From: AP-15 sp963736715
GTDB taxonomy: Bacteria; Pseudomonadota; Alphaproteobacteria; ATCC43930; CGMCC-115725
Assembly: GCA_963736715.1 (NCBI GenBank)
Contig: CAVTQA010000030.1
Span: 1-64,000 of the forward strand
Reading direction: 5' to 3'
DNA: 64,000 nucleotides
The translations under genes and the position numbers were made by a program. Numbering within the stretch: position 1 is the stretch's first letter; every line of letters begins with the position of its first letter. The notes beneath the pieces were generated by a model. The model had not been told where the DNA came from. It saw only the letters and a list, made by a program, of their open reading frames with translations, and ran no database searches. Positions 1 through 8,789 of the stretch are shown one piece after another.

Positions 1-27
1 CGTGCTTTATTGTCCCTCTTCTTGGCG

Positions 28-196
28 TTCCCTGCCATTTCCCTGCTGGCATACCCGGCAGGGAAAAATTCTTCCCTGCAAGCCGCGTCGGGAAATACCT
101 CGTAAGTGACTGATTATAGGGATCTATTTACGATGAACTTCGACAATTTTGCGCCCCGAACGAATTTTTTCCATGCTTTTCCCGCGCGGCAGGGAA
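28..196. repeat. Cluster of TTCCCTGC octamers in a gene-free stretch
   Basis: No gene is seen in the first 211 bases. The octamer TTCCCTGC occurs at 28-35, 39-46 and 72-79, and its complement GCAGGGAA at 58-65 and 189-196, so short hairpins could form. The stretch is more AT-rich than most of the window. The octamers may be binding sites or the edge of an older mobile element; the sequence does not decide which. Confidence 0.5.
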
Positions 197-211
197 CGTG
201 CAACCGGGGGC

Positions 212-1200
212 TCACGGCGGCTCGTTCGACATGATGATCGTGCCACTTGCGGCGAACATGCCGTCGACGCCGTGGCAGACCGAGATCCGGGCGCCGGGGA
301 TCTGGGCGGGGGCTGACCCGCGCATCTGGCGCACGCTTTCCTTCAAGGCATATATGCCGTACATGCCGGCATGCATGTACGAAAGATCATCGCCATTGGT
401 GTTGAGCGGCAGCCTGCCGCCGGGGCAATATTATGCCCGGCGGTGAAACGGCCGGCCCTCGCCGCGCGGCACAAAGCCGAGATCCTCGAGACCGTAGATC
501 GGCAGATGCGCGAAGCTTGCCCCTGGCAGCGAACAGGGGGCGTCGTAGATCATCAGATGGTCGACGTCGTTGTGCGTGATGCCGGCCTCGGCAAAGGCCG
601 TGGGGCCGGCGACGCGGAAGGCGCGCGAGGAGGTGAAATCCTCCATCTTGCTGACCATCGGGGTCTCGACAAATTCGCCGGTGCCGAGCAGGTAGACAGG
701 CTGTTGCGGGAAGTCGCGGGCGCGTTCGGCGGCAACCAGGATCAATGCGCCGCCGCCATCGGTCACCAGGCAGCACTGCAACAGGCGGAACAGGTAGGCG
801 ATCATCCGCGAATTCAGCACATCCTCAGGTGATCGGCGTCCTGAAGGTGGCGCGCGGGGTTCTTCGCCGCCCATTCGCGCTGCACGACCGAGACCATCGC
901 CAATTGCTCGTGCTTTTATTTCGTCGTTCCCGCGAAAGCGGGAACCCAGAGCTCCGGGACCTCGTCGCTCGCCCCTGGGCCCCCGCTTTCGCGGGGGTGA
1001 CGGAGAAGATCATGTAGCGCAGCACCAGGATCGTGAACAAAGTCGGCGGCCCCATTGGCCCATAGGGTTGCTCGAACTGGCCCGCGAGGCTCGTCGGCGC
1101 CACGGCATTGCGGGTGCGCCCGACGCCGGAGCGGCCGCTCTCGCCATGCGTGATCAGCACCGTCTGGCAGAGGCCCGAGGCGATCGCCGGGCGTGGCGGA
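212..1200 (-). pseudogene. Thiolase-like gene, degenerate copy 1
   Basis: The minus strand encodes most of a thiolase-superfamily protein close to the copy at 4369-5625. Recognisable pieces are THGESGRSGVGRTRN, CCLVTDGGGALILVAAERA and the C-terminus GTIIMSNEPP followed by TGA (212-214). It is broken in several ways. The N-terminal third is missing beyond about 1200. A palindromic repeat (922-1003) replaces about 18 bases. There is a small in-frame insertion near 517-540. A frameshift follows the PRGEG motif near 455-470 and is compensated after an in-frame TAA at 431-433. Copy 2 shares the first of these shifts, so that lesion probably predates the duplication. Copy 1 keeps what looks like the native 3' end. 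It is not expected to make a functional enzyme. Confidence 0.85.
922..1003. repeat. Dispersed palindromic repeat, family A (copy inside thiolase pseudogene)
   Basis: The left arm reads TTCCCGCGAAAGCGGGAA and the right arm CCCCCGCTTTCGCGGGGG, ending in GTGACGG. The same layout recurs at 6063-6322, 6167-6254 and 27728-27844. Aligned with copy 2, this copy sits inside the thiolase coding sequence, so it arrived after duplication or helped disrupt the gene. Confidence 0.85.
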
Positions 1201-1500
1201 AATACGATTATCAACATCCTTAGGCGGCCGGGCGAGCCGTTCCGCGCACGCCGACTGCAGTACCGTTGACTGCGACCAGGGCAAGGTCTGTGCTTATCGC
1301 GTTCCTGCACTCCTGTTCCACCTGTTTTATCAGGTTGAGATCAGGCGTCGCCAACTCCCTCAAACGTCTCACAAGCATCGATCGCGCTAGAATACGATGC
1401 GAGTGTGGCAATTGGATGGTTCCGATGCTGCAGATCTTCGCTTCCATCGGCGCAGCTGCTCGACAAAATCGGAAGGAGGCCGAGGGATACGATGACAACA
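1201..1500. other. Gene-free stretch between pseudogene fragments
   Basis: I find no convincing coding sequence here. The minus strand can be read for about 90 codons, but the translation has no recognisable domain and no good ribosome-binding site. The stretch separates thiolase copy 1 from a 63-base thiolase fragment and is probably insertion debris. Confidence 0.5.
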
Positions 1501-1563
1501 GAGATCGGCGTCTTGAAGGTGGCGCGCGGGTTCTTCGCCGCCCATTCGCGCTGCACCACCGGA
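1501..1563 (-). pseudogene. Third, 63-base fragment of the thiolase gene
   Basis: This piece is nearly identical to the part of copy 2 around 5078-5140, which encodes REWAAKNPRATFKAPI. It stands alone just upstream of the STAND gene. It shows that the thiolase locus was copied or rearranged more than once here. Confidence 0.8.
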
Positions 1564-1648
1564 CCCAAGGCGTAAATTTGGATACCGAAACTTAATCACC
1601 AGCCCGTCACCTTTGGCTGGTACGGCAGATGGCTTCAACGGTTCCCCT

Positions 1649-4050
1649 ATGGCCAGTTATCAAAGAATTGCACTTTTTGTCATTTTCGACTTTTTGGAGC
1701 GTGATTTAATAAATAATGTAAGATGTCTAATCCCTTCGTCATCGTGTACAGACCTACTTACTAAAGACGAAACTGCCCGCGCGCAGGATCGCATCAGAAA
1801 GCGAGGGCGCGATAATCTTTATGACCTCTCCGACCCGTTCGATCTTCTGCATGGGCTGGATCTGGGCGACAAATATGCAATCTTGATGAGAGCTAGAACC
1901 GACCTATCGTCCGCCGACGCCGACTATTTTACCAAGCTCAAATCGCGTTTCGATCGGGCAATCCCGATCCGCGCCGACGTTATGCACGGCCGACCGCTGA
2001 CTGTGGACGATTATTCATTCAGTTTCGCCTTATCTAACGAACTTCTCAAATCGGCTCATTACTGGCCAGAGTTAACGGCTTCATTCAAAAGAATCAATCA
2101 AGAGCCAGAGCATCTTCTCCACAGTGTCCCCACGATTATAGATGACGATCCCACCCAGACACTAAACAACTTGCCTCGTGTTGACTACGACGACACTGGT
2201 TTCGTACCCAGGCCAAAACTTGAAGCAGACTTAAAGAAAAAGATCTTAGGACGCAATCGAATCATAACCGTGCTGGGCGAAGGTGGCAACGGGAAATCGG
2301 CCCTGACACTCCAAACCGCCTACAGACTATTAAATAGCAGTGATCATAACTTCGACGCAATCATATGGGTGTCCGCCAAATCTCAAATTTTGACTCCTCG
2401 AGAAATTATCAGGATAGAAGCGATCGCCGACTGGCTTGGAATATTCGAGAATCCGCCGGTTCGAGCCTGGAGCGGAGGACGCAGTCATCCGCATCAAACG
2501 ACTGCTGGCTGAGAATAATGTATTGCTTATAATCGATAACTTAGAGACCGTTCTTGATGGCAGGATGCGCAAGTTTGCGGAGGACATCCCCGGCGAGAGC
2601 AAACTAGTATTCACTTCGCGCGTGCCCTTGGGAAGCGATCTTTCTGTCGTTGTTGGCGAATTTTCTACAGCCGAGTCAGAGCAATATTTACGCCGCCTGA
2701 TAGATGCATATTGCATAGGATCCTTGCGGCGGATGGGCTCGGATGAGATACAATTTCACATTAAGAGGCTCAGCTATAAACCTTTGCTGATTAAATGGTT
2801 TGCCCTTGGAGTCTTATCTGGGCTATCTCCAAATTCAATTATTAGGTCACCCGACCTGGCGTTAAGGTATTGTTTGGGAAATGTGATTGATAAACTTGAC
2901 GATCACGCGAAGCTGGTAGCGTTAATATTTGCCCACTGCTCGGGATCTCACTCGGCACTGGTAGTGCAAATTTGAGCGGATTGTAGCGGGGAATGTCGAA
3001 CAATCGATTGCGAAATTGCTGCAGTTCGCACTCATCGACGATAATTCGAAAGAGAGCTTCGAACGTACTTATGGAATGGGTACGTTTGCACGATCGTATC
3101 TTACGCGGATCGAGAAAAGTAAACAAAACGAAATTCGGGGGATTATGGAGAGGTATAGACGAATCCAAGAAAACTATCAGTCCGAGCTCGGCAATTCGCT
3201 AATCAACAAATACTCATATGAGCATTATACGGTCAGGTCACGTTCGGAGACGATCGCGGCCTCGCAACTCCGCCAGGCTTATCGCGTCGCCGATAGAGGC
3301 GACATCGAAGGGGCCCTGATAACAATCGACGCGCTCAGGATCTCCTCGCCAGAGTATTTCGAGGTGTATCAGGTAAGCGCGGGTATTTATGTGAAGGCGC
3401 GAGATATCCAGAGTGCCATTTCGGCGTACGAAACAGCTATTGATGTGGATCCACAGCAGCCACAGCTTTATTTTTGGTATGGCGGCTTTCTCATGCGATG
3501 GCAGAACGATTTTGACGGCGCGTCTGCCATGTTTACAAAGGCGCTCGCGCTGGATCCCAATAGTGGCGCTGTCCTGAGAGAGGCCGCGCGGAATGAGCTA
3601 TTCGCATCTCGCTTCGACGAAGCGCAGGAATTCGTCGATAGAGCAATGCGGTTGGAGCAGAAGAGTTTTAGAGATAACGTCATTTTTCTAGACCTTCAAG
3701 CACAGTTGTATATCAGAAGAGCAAGTGCATTAGCGCAGGCAGGCGATTTTATGAATGCGATTATACAGTTGGAAATGTTGAAAGATTTTGTGGAAAGCGT
3801 CGATAAAGGTTATATCGATTCGACATTTCGTGATCACCTCGAAAAGGCGAAGCGTTACTGTACGCCAATTTTACTCAGTCGATGCACAGACGATCTAGAA
3901 GAAAGGACAAAATCCTTTCTTGTGTGGCTTGAGGCATTTTTGTTGGCTTCAGGGTCTAGTAGATTTTTAGGAAGCGAACGACGAGAGGAGAGAAATCGTC
4001 CCGAGAGCGCACCGGCGATTGATGCTCAAAGGCGTTATGTCGCTGTCTGA
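1649..4050 (+). pseudogene. HEPN-like / STAND NTPase / TPR protein, two frameshifts
   Basis: Three consecutive reading frames make one protein of about 800 residues. Frame 1 (1649 to about 2465) has an N-terminal helical domain with IRADVMHGRP, an R-x4-H motif like that of HEPN RNases, then the P-loop GEGGNGKSAL near 2278-2307. Frame 2 (about 2465-2965) continues with LLIIDNLETV (Walker B) and LVFTSR, as in NB-ARC/STAND ATPases. Frame 3 (about 2965-4050) carries three or four tetratricopeptide-like repeats (for example AISAYETAIDVDPQQPQLYF). Each junction needs one base removed. The gene is visibly more AT-rich than its neighbours and lies between thiolase fragments, which suggests transfer. 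HEPN-STAND-TPR architectures are typical of abortive-infection defence proteins; that role is inferred. I take ATG 1649 as start; TTG 1613 is an alternative. It is a pseudogene unless the shifts are assembly errors. Confidence 0.7.
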
Positions 4051-4052
4051 AG

Positions 4053-4243
4053 AAGCCAGGGCAGCAACCCATCTACGGCTTTTTGATGGCACCAGAGGGG
4101 ATCGAAGTATTCGTCCACAATCTTCGATGTCATCCGACACTTGGACCCTTCTTAGGAATGGTGCGGCCGTAAGTTTCAAAGTGGTTGTTGACGAGTCCGG
4201 AAGATCCAAGGCCGCAGATGTCGAACCGATGCTTAAGTCGTGA
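4053..4243 (+). pseudogene. Cold-shock-domain protein remnant, one frameshift
   Basis: One frame reads PIYGFLMAPEGIEVFVHN, matching the two RNA-binding motifs of cold-shock domains (YGF and VFVH). After a one-base shift near 4143, the next frame continues NGAAVSFKVVVDESGRSKAADVEP to a stop at 4241-4243, matching strands 4 and 5 of the domain. Joined, the spacing between VFVH and the NGAAV strand fits the family. The usual N-terminal strand (VKWFN-like) is not clear, and the start may overlap the end of the TPR gene. It may have been a partner of that gene or simply cargo of the same insert. Confidence 0.5.
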
Positions 4244-4368
4244 ATTGTAGTCTCCAGGAAAGGCGCTTCTTGTGACAACGATCACGGCTACCAGAACCGC
4301 TTCCGCTATAACCTGCGTTTTGAGATGCTCGGATGGGTGAGGTTCCGGGTTGGGCCGTGGATGACGGA

Positions 4369-5625
4369 TCACCACGCGGCACGAGGAGCTCGAGGCGTCT
4401 CGCCGATGAGCAGCACCGGGCATTCGCTCGCCAGCCAGGGAAGTGCCGAGTGACCGCGCCCTCGATCCTTGGTCGATCCGCTAAAAGGCGGCTGGTTCGA
4501 CATGATGATCGTGCCGCTGCGGCGAACATGCCGCCGACGCCATGGCAGACCGAGATCTTGGCGCCGGGGATTTGGGCGGGGGCGGTGCCGCGCATCTGGC
4601 GCACGCTCTCCTGCAATGCGTACATGCCGTACATGCCGGAATGCATGTAGGAGAGGCCGCCGCCATTGGTGTTGAGCGGCAGTTTGCCGCCGGGGGCGGT
4701 GTTGCGCTCGGCGATGAAGCGCGCCGGCCTCGCCGCGCGGCACAAAGCCGAGATCCTCGAGGCCGTAGATCGGCAGGTGCGCGAAGGCGTCGTAGATCAT
4801 CAGATGGTCGACGTCGTTGTGGGTGATGCCGGCCTCGGCAAAGGCCTTGGCGCCGGCAACGCGGAAGGCGCGCGAGGAGGTGAAATCCGCCATTTGGCTC
4901 ACCATCGGCGTCTCGACACTCTCGCCAGTGCCGAGCAGGTAGACCGGCTTTTGCGGGAAATCCTTCGCCCGCTCGGCGGCGACCAGGATCAAGGCGCCGC
5001 CGCCATCGGTCACCAGGCAGCACTGCAATAGCCGGAACGGGTAGGCGATCGTCCGCGAGTTCAGCACATCCTCGACGGTGATCGGCGCCTTGAAGGTGGC
5101 GCGCGGGTTCTTCGCCGCCCATTCGCGCTGCACGACCGAGACCATCGCCAGTTGCTCGTGCGTCAGGCCATAGGTCTTCATGTAGCGCAGCACTGGGATC
5201 GTGAACAAACTCGGCGGCCCCATCGGCCCATAGGGCTGCTCGAACTGGCCGGCGAGGCTCGTCGGTGCGACGATATTGCGGGTGCGCCCGACGCCGGAGC
5301 GGCCGCTCTCGCCATGGGTGATCAATACTGTGTCGCACAGCCCCGAGGCGATCGCCGCGGCGGCGTGGCGGACATGGATCATGAACGAGCAGCCGCCGAC
5401 CGCGGTGCCGTCGACCCATTTCGGGGTGAGGCCGAGATAATGCGCGACCGTCACCGGCGTCTCGCCGGCCGTCGCGATGCCGTCGATGTCGGCGGGTTTG
5501 AGCCCGGCATCGGCCATCGCGTTGAGCGCGGCGTCGGCGTGCAATTGGATCTGCGACATGTCGGGGATGACGCCGAGCCGGGTGGTCTCGGCGGCGCCGA
5601 CGATGGCGATCGATTTCGGCTGCAT
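4369..5625 (-). pseudogene. Thiolase-like acyltransferase, copy 2 (frameshifted)
   Basis: The gene starts at ATG 5623-5625 (MQPKSIAIVGAAETTRLG), with the ribosome-binding site AGGAGGTAA overlapping the stop of the upstream OB-fold gene. About 290 residues read cleanly as a thiolase-superfamily protein of the SCP-x/lipid-transfer type (THGESGRSGVGRTRN, LVTDGGGALILV, THNDVDHLMIYDAFAHLP). After VPRGEAG the frame is lost near 4733. The true C-terminal part (FIAERNTAPGGKLPLNTNGG, CHGVGGMF) is read in another frame until a one-base deletion near 4515 restores the first frame for GTIIMSNQPP. The native stop is gone: past about 4490 the sequence diverges from copy 1 and the frame runs on to 4369. These enzymes usually pair with a DUF35 protein, as here. 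Confidence 0.8.
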
Positions 5626-5630
5626 CGCGG

Positions 5631-6041
5631 TTACCTCCGGGCCGGACGGAAGAGAGGGAGGGTGATCTCGTCGTCGAGCTTCTCGAAGGCGACCTCGACC
5701 GGCATGTCGAGCTCCAATGCCTCGGGGGTCTGCGGGCAGCCCGTGATGTTGGTCATCATGCGCGGGCCCTCGTCGAGTTCGACGACGGCGATCGCATAGG
5801 GCGGCGTGAAGCCCGGCACCGGGCGGTGGTGGATCACATAGGAATAGAGCCGGCCTTTGCCGCTCGCGGCGAACACGCTGACCTCGCGCGTGGCGCAAGC
5901 GGGGCAGAACGGCCGCGGCGGGAAATACACCTTGCCGCAGGCGTTGCAGCGCTGCAGGCGCAATTCGCCCGCCCGCGTGCCGTCCCAGAAATGCTGCGTC
6001 TCCGGCGTCGGCTGCGGCCGCGCGCGTCTTCCTTCGGACAT
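5631..6041 (-). CDS. Zinc-ribbon/OB-fold (DUF35) acyl-CoA-associated protein
   Basis: This 136-residue protein has an N-terminal rubredoxin-like zinc ribbon (CNACGKVYFPPRPFCPAC, four cysteines) followed by an OB fold (KGRLYSYVIHHRPVPGF, YAIAVVELDEGPRMM). That is the standard architecture of DUF35 proteins, which act as partners of thiolase-like enzymes in acyl-CoA and steroid side-chain metabolism. It is the upstream gene of a two-gene operon; its TAA lies within the ribosome-binding site of the thiolase. A strong GGAGGTAA sits before the ATG at 6039-6041. The gene looks intact although its thiolase partner is broken, so the pair is probably non-functional or recently inactivated. Confidence 0.85.
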   Translation of the reverse strand: MSEGRRARPQPTPETQHFWDGTRAGELRLQRCNACGKVYFPPRPFCPACATREVSVFAASGKGRLYSYVIHHRPVPGFTPPYAIAVVELDEGPRMMTNITGCPQTPEALELDMPVEVAFEKLDDEITLPLFRPARR

Positions 6042-6135
6042 CCATTACCTCCGATTTATGATCCGTCATTCCCGCGAAAGCGGGAATCCAGAGCCGCGGG
6101 GTCTCCTAAGTCGGCCCTGGACCCCCGCTTTCGCG

Positions 6136-6302
6136 CTAGGGCATGCACACATCTTCCGCCTTTCCGCCGTCATGCCGCGAAAGCGGGCACCCAGGACCGT
6201 TGTCGGGCTATTCACCACGGGGCCCCTGGGTCCCCGCTTTCGCGGGGACGACGGATAACTTATTGAAAGTCCTTCTATTGTGGAGATGTGTGCATGCCCT
6301 AG
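6136..6302. mobile_element. 167-base MITE-like element with 19-base terminal inverted repeats
   Basis: The left end CTAGGGCATGCACACATCT (6136-6154) is a perfect inverted match of the right end AGATGTGTGCATGCCCTAG (6284-6302). The element is flanked by the direct repeat CGCTTTCGCG at 6126-6135 and 6303-6312. Because the flanks are partly palindromic, the alternative reading is a 22-base inverted repeat with a 4-base TTTC duplication. It has no coding capacity and would need a transposase in trans. The interior carries another family A repeat. Confidence 0.8.
6167..6254. repeat. Dispersed palindromic repeat, family A (inside the MITE)
   Basis: It runs from CCGTCATGCCGCGAAAGCGG to CCCCGCTTTCGCGGGGACGA. 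This copy is more diverged in its left arm than the outer one and lies wholly inside the MITE. The order repeat-MITE-repeat shows nested insertion. Confidence 0.8.
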
Positions 6303-6441
6303 CGCTTTCGCGGGGGTGACGATGACTACATCGATTTTACACACATGATTTCAGGTGGGGCACTAAGGTATTCCGAGGCTACTTTGACGCTTGCCCCGAA
6401 TTCGGGCAAACGGAATGCAGCATTAGCGGAGGAGGGCAGGG

Positions 6442-8121
6442 ATGGCCGGGAGCATCACGCCAGCGGAATTGCGGCAGCGGTACCAGGCAGGCGGCGAGAT
6501 CGCGATTGTCGATGCGCGCGAGGAGGGCGTCTTTCACGAGCGGCATCTGCTGATGGCGTCGTGCCTGCCGCTGTCGCGGCTCGAAGTGATTGCGCCGGGG
6601 CTGTCGCCGCGGCGGTCGGCGCCGGTCGTCGTGTGCGATGATGGTGAAGGGCTCGCCGAGCGCGCTGCGGCGCGGCTCATCGAAGGCGGCTATACCGATG
6701 TCTCGGTGCTACAGGGCGGCGTCAGCGCGTGGGAGGCGGCTGGGTTCCCGGTCTATAGCGGCGTGCATGTGCCGAGCAAGGCGTTTGCCGAGGTCGTCGA
6801 GCACGAGTGCGGCACGCCGTGGATCAGCGCCGAGGAGCTCGCGGACAGGCAGAAGCGCGGCGAGCGGCTGGCGATTTTCGACAGCCGGTCCTACGAAGAA
6901 TACCACTCGAACACCATCCCCGGCGCGATCAGCGTGCCGGGGGCCGAGCTGGTCTATCGCTTCGGCGAGCTGGTGCCGTCGCCGGAGACCTTCGTCGTCG
7001 TCAATTGCGGCGGGCGGACGCGCAGCATCATTGGCGCGCAGTCCTTGATCGACGCCGGCGTGCCGAACCGGGTCGTGTCGCTGAAGGATGGCACGATGGC
7101 GTGGCATCTCGCCGGGCTCGGGGTCGTCTCCGGGGCCACGGGCCGCGCTCCCGAGGTGTCGCCCGAAGGCGTCGCCGCGGCGCGGCGGCGGGCCGAGGCT
7201 GTCGCGCGGCGCTATGGCGTGCCGGTTATCGACCGCGCCGAGCTCGCCGAATGGCAGCGCGAGGCCGACCGGCGCACCCTTTACGTCATGGACGTTCGCG
7301 ATCCCGCCGAATACCGCGACGGGCATCTGCCGGGTTCGGTCATGGCGCCGGGCGGGCAGTTGGTGCAGGAGACCGACAGCTGGCTCGGCGTGTGGGGCGC
7401 GCGCGTCGTGCTGGTCGACGACACAGGTGTCAGGGCTCGGATGACCGCGTCGTGGCTGCGGCGTATGGGTTGGGACGCGGCGGTGCTCGAAGACGGCCAC
7501 GAAGGTGTGGAACTGGAGCGCGGAGGGCTGACACCCACCAGCAATATTTTCCCGCTCGCCGGCCCCGAGCCGGCGACTGTCCCACCTTCGGAGTTGCACC
7601 CGAACGCCGCCGTCGTGGTCGATCTGGCGCTGAGCCGGCACCACCGCCAGGGCCACATCCCGGGCGCCTGGTTCGCGATCCGCGCTCGCCTCGCCTCGGC
7701 GCTCGACAAACTCCCGGTAGATGGCGAGCTGGTGCTGACCAGCGAGGACGGAACGGTCGCCCGCTTCGCCGCAGCCGAACTGCGCACTCGCCGGCCGGTC
7801 AAGGTGCTGGCCGGTGGCACCGCGGCGTGGAAAGCCGCGGGGCTGCCGCTCGAGACCGGCATGGGGCCGCTCGCCAGCGAGCCCGACGATGTTGCCTTGT
7901 CGGCGCGCGAGCGCCCAGCCGACCGCGAGCGCTATATGCGCGAATACCTCGCCTGGGAGGTCGACCTGGTGAACCAGATCGCCCGCGACGCGGACTGCCG
8001 TTTCCGCCTCGCGGCTGGTCGGATAGGAGGAACCCGGAGATGCGTTTTTCAAACCTGGTTTTTGTTCTGGCGGCGCTCTGTCTCGCGACGGTGCGGCCCG
8101 TCTATGCGGAGGAGACCGTGA
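6442..8121 (+). CDS. Four-domain rhodanese-like sulfurtransferase
   Basis: The protein (about 530 residues before its tail, 559 to the in-frame stop) has four rhodanese domains, at roughly residues 5-105, 125-235, 255-350 and 380-475. Domain 1 has VVVCDDGEG and domain 2 has NCGGRTRS, so both keep the cysteine that carries persulfide. Domain 3 has VLVDDTGVRA and domain 4 LVLTSEDGTV, both without cysteine; they are probably structural. Family members move sulfur from thiosulfate or mercaptopyruvate to thiol acceptors; the substrate here is unknown. A purine-rich GGAGGGCAGGG precedes the ATG. The last 27 codons overlap the next gene in another frame; the natural end may have been near 8030, and a small indel may have extended the frame. 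Confidence 0.8.
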   Translation: MAGSITPAELRQRYQAGGEIAIVDAREEGVFHERHLLMASCLPLSRLEVIAPGLSPRRSAPVVVCDDGEGLAERAAARLIEGGYTDVSVLQGGVSAWEAAGFPVYSGVHVPSKAFAEVVEHECGTPWISAEELADRQKRGERLAIFDSRSYEEYHSNTIPGAISVPGAELVYRFGELVPSPETFVVVNCGGRTRSIIGAQSLIDAGVPNRVVSLKDGTMAWHLAGLGVVSGATGRAPEVSPEGVAAARRRAEAVARRYGVPVIDRAELAEWQREADRRTLYVMDVRDPAEYRDGHLPGSVMAPGGQLVQETDSWLGVWGARVVLVDDTGVRARMTASWLRRMGWDAAVLEDGHEGVELERGGLTPTSNIFPLAGPEPATVPPSELHPNAAVVVDLALSRHHRQGHIPGAWFAIRARLASALDKLPVDGELVLTSEDGTVARFAAAELRTRRPVKVLAGGTAAWKAAGLPLETGMGPLASEPDDVALSARERPADRERYMREYLAWEVDLVNQIARDADCRFRLAAGRIGGTRRCVFQTWFLFWRRSVSRRCGPSMRRRP

Positions 8122-8732
8122 ACGGGCCCGTCTATATCGTCACCTATTTCGATGTCGCGCCGACAGCGGCGCAGCAGAGCGCCGGGATCGTTCGGGACTT
8201 TGCCGATGCGAGCCGCAAGGAGGACGGCAATGCCGGCTTCGAGGCATTCGAAGAAATTGGAAGGCCCAGCCGCTTCGCGACACTGGAAATCTGGCGCGAC
8301 AAGAAGACCGCGGACGCGCACAACGCGGGCACCGCCGCGGCTGCATTCCGCAACAAGCTTCAGCCGCTGATGATCGGCGGGTTCGGAGCACGGCCGCATG
8401 GCGGGCTCTCGGTCGCAGCGCCGAAGGGGCAGCTTCCGGCCGACGCTCTTTATGTCCTCACGCATGTCGATGTGTTCCCGACCTACAAGGACCAGGCGAT
8501 CGAGCTCGTCAAGGCGCAGGCGGAGGCCGCACGCAAGGACGACGGCAATCTGCGGTATGACGTCGTGCAGTGGGATGGGCACCCGAACCATTTCACGTTG
8601 GTCGAGGTCTGGCGCGACCGGAAAGCCTTCGACACAAGTGTGACGACGCCGCACAACAAGGAATTTCGCGACAAGCTGACGCCGCTGGAGGGCGCGCTCT
8701 ACGACGAGCGGCTTTACCAGGCCGTGCGTTAG
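8040..8732 (+). CDS. Exported protein with two ABM-like (antibiotic biosynthesis monooxygenase) domains
   Basis: A signal peptide (MRFSNLVFVLAALCLATVRP, cleavage likely after VYAEE) is followed by two tandem dimeric alpha-beta-barrel domains. The first starts at VYIVTYFDVAPTAAQQSAG and the second at LYVLTHVDVFPTYKDQAIEL. Both end with the same pattern (FATLEIWRDKKTADAHN, FTLVEVWRDRKAFDTSV), so it is an internal duplication. ABM folds bind small aromatic molecules or haem, but many family members have no known activity. The ATG at 8040 has a good AGGAGG and overlaps the rhodanese frame by 82 bases, so the two are probably co-transcribed. The role is unknown. Confidence 0.8.
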   Translation: MRFSNLVFVLAALCLATVRPVYAEETVNGPVYIVTYFDVAPTAAQQSAGIVRDFADASRKEDGNAGFEAFEEIGRPSRFATLEIWRDKKTADAHNAGTAAAAFRNKLQPLMIGGFGARPHGGLSVAAPKGQLPADALYVLTHVDVFPTYKDQAIELVKAQAEAARKDDGNLRYDVVQWDGHPNHFTLVEVWRDRKAFDTSVTTPHNKEFRDKLTPLEGALYDERLYQAVR

Positions 8733-8789
8733 CGTGCTCCTTTTCACCTATATTTCGCTCTCCACCCGCTTGCGGAGGGAGAGGGCAGG

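Larger units (their letters stand above)
6063..6322. repeat. Dispersed palindromic repeat, family A, split by a MITE
   Basis: The left half (CGTCATTCCCGCGAAAGCGG, from 6064) and the right half (GCTTTCGCGGGGGTGACG, to about 6320) make one family A repeat like that at 922-1003. Between them lies a 167-base element bounded by inverted repeats. Removing it and one copy of its flanking duplication restores the repeat exactly. Confidence 0.8.

Noticed and set aside
6136..6302. IS630-type element inserting at a TA within CTAG
   Set aside because: Ends start with CTAGGG, which could suggest a TA target, but restoring the flanking repeat requires removal of a longer duplication, so the TA model does not fit.
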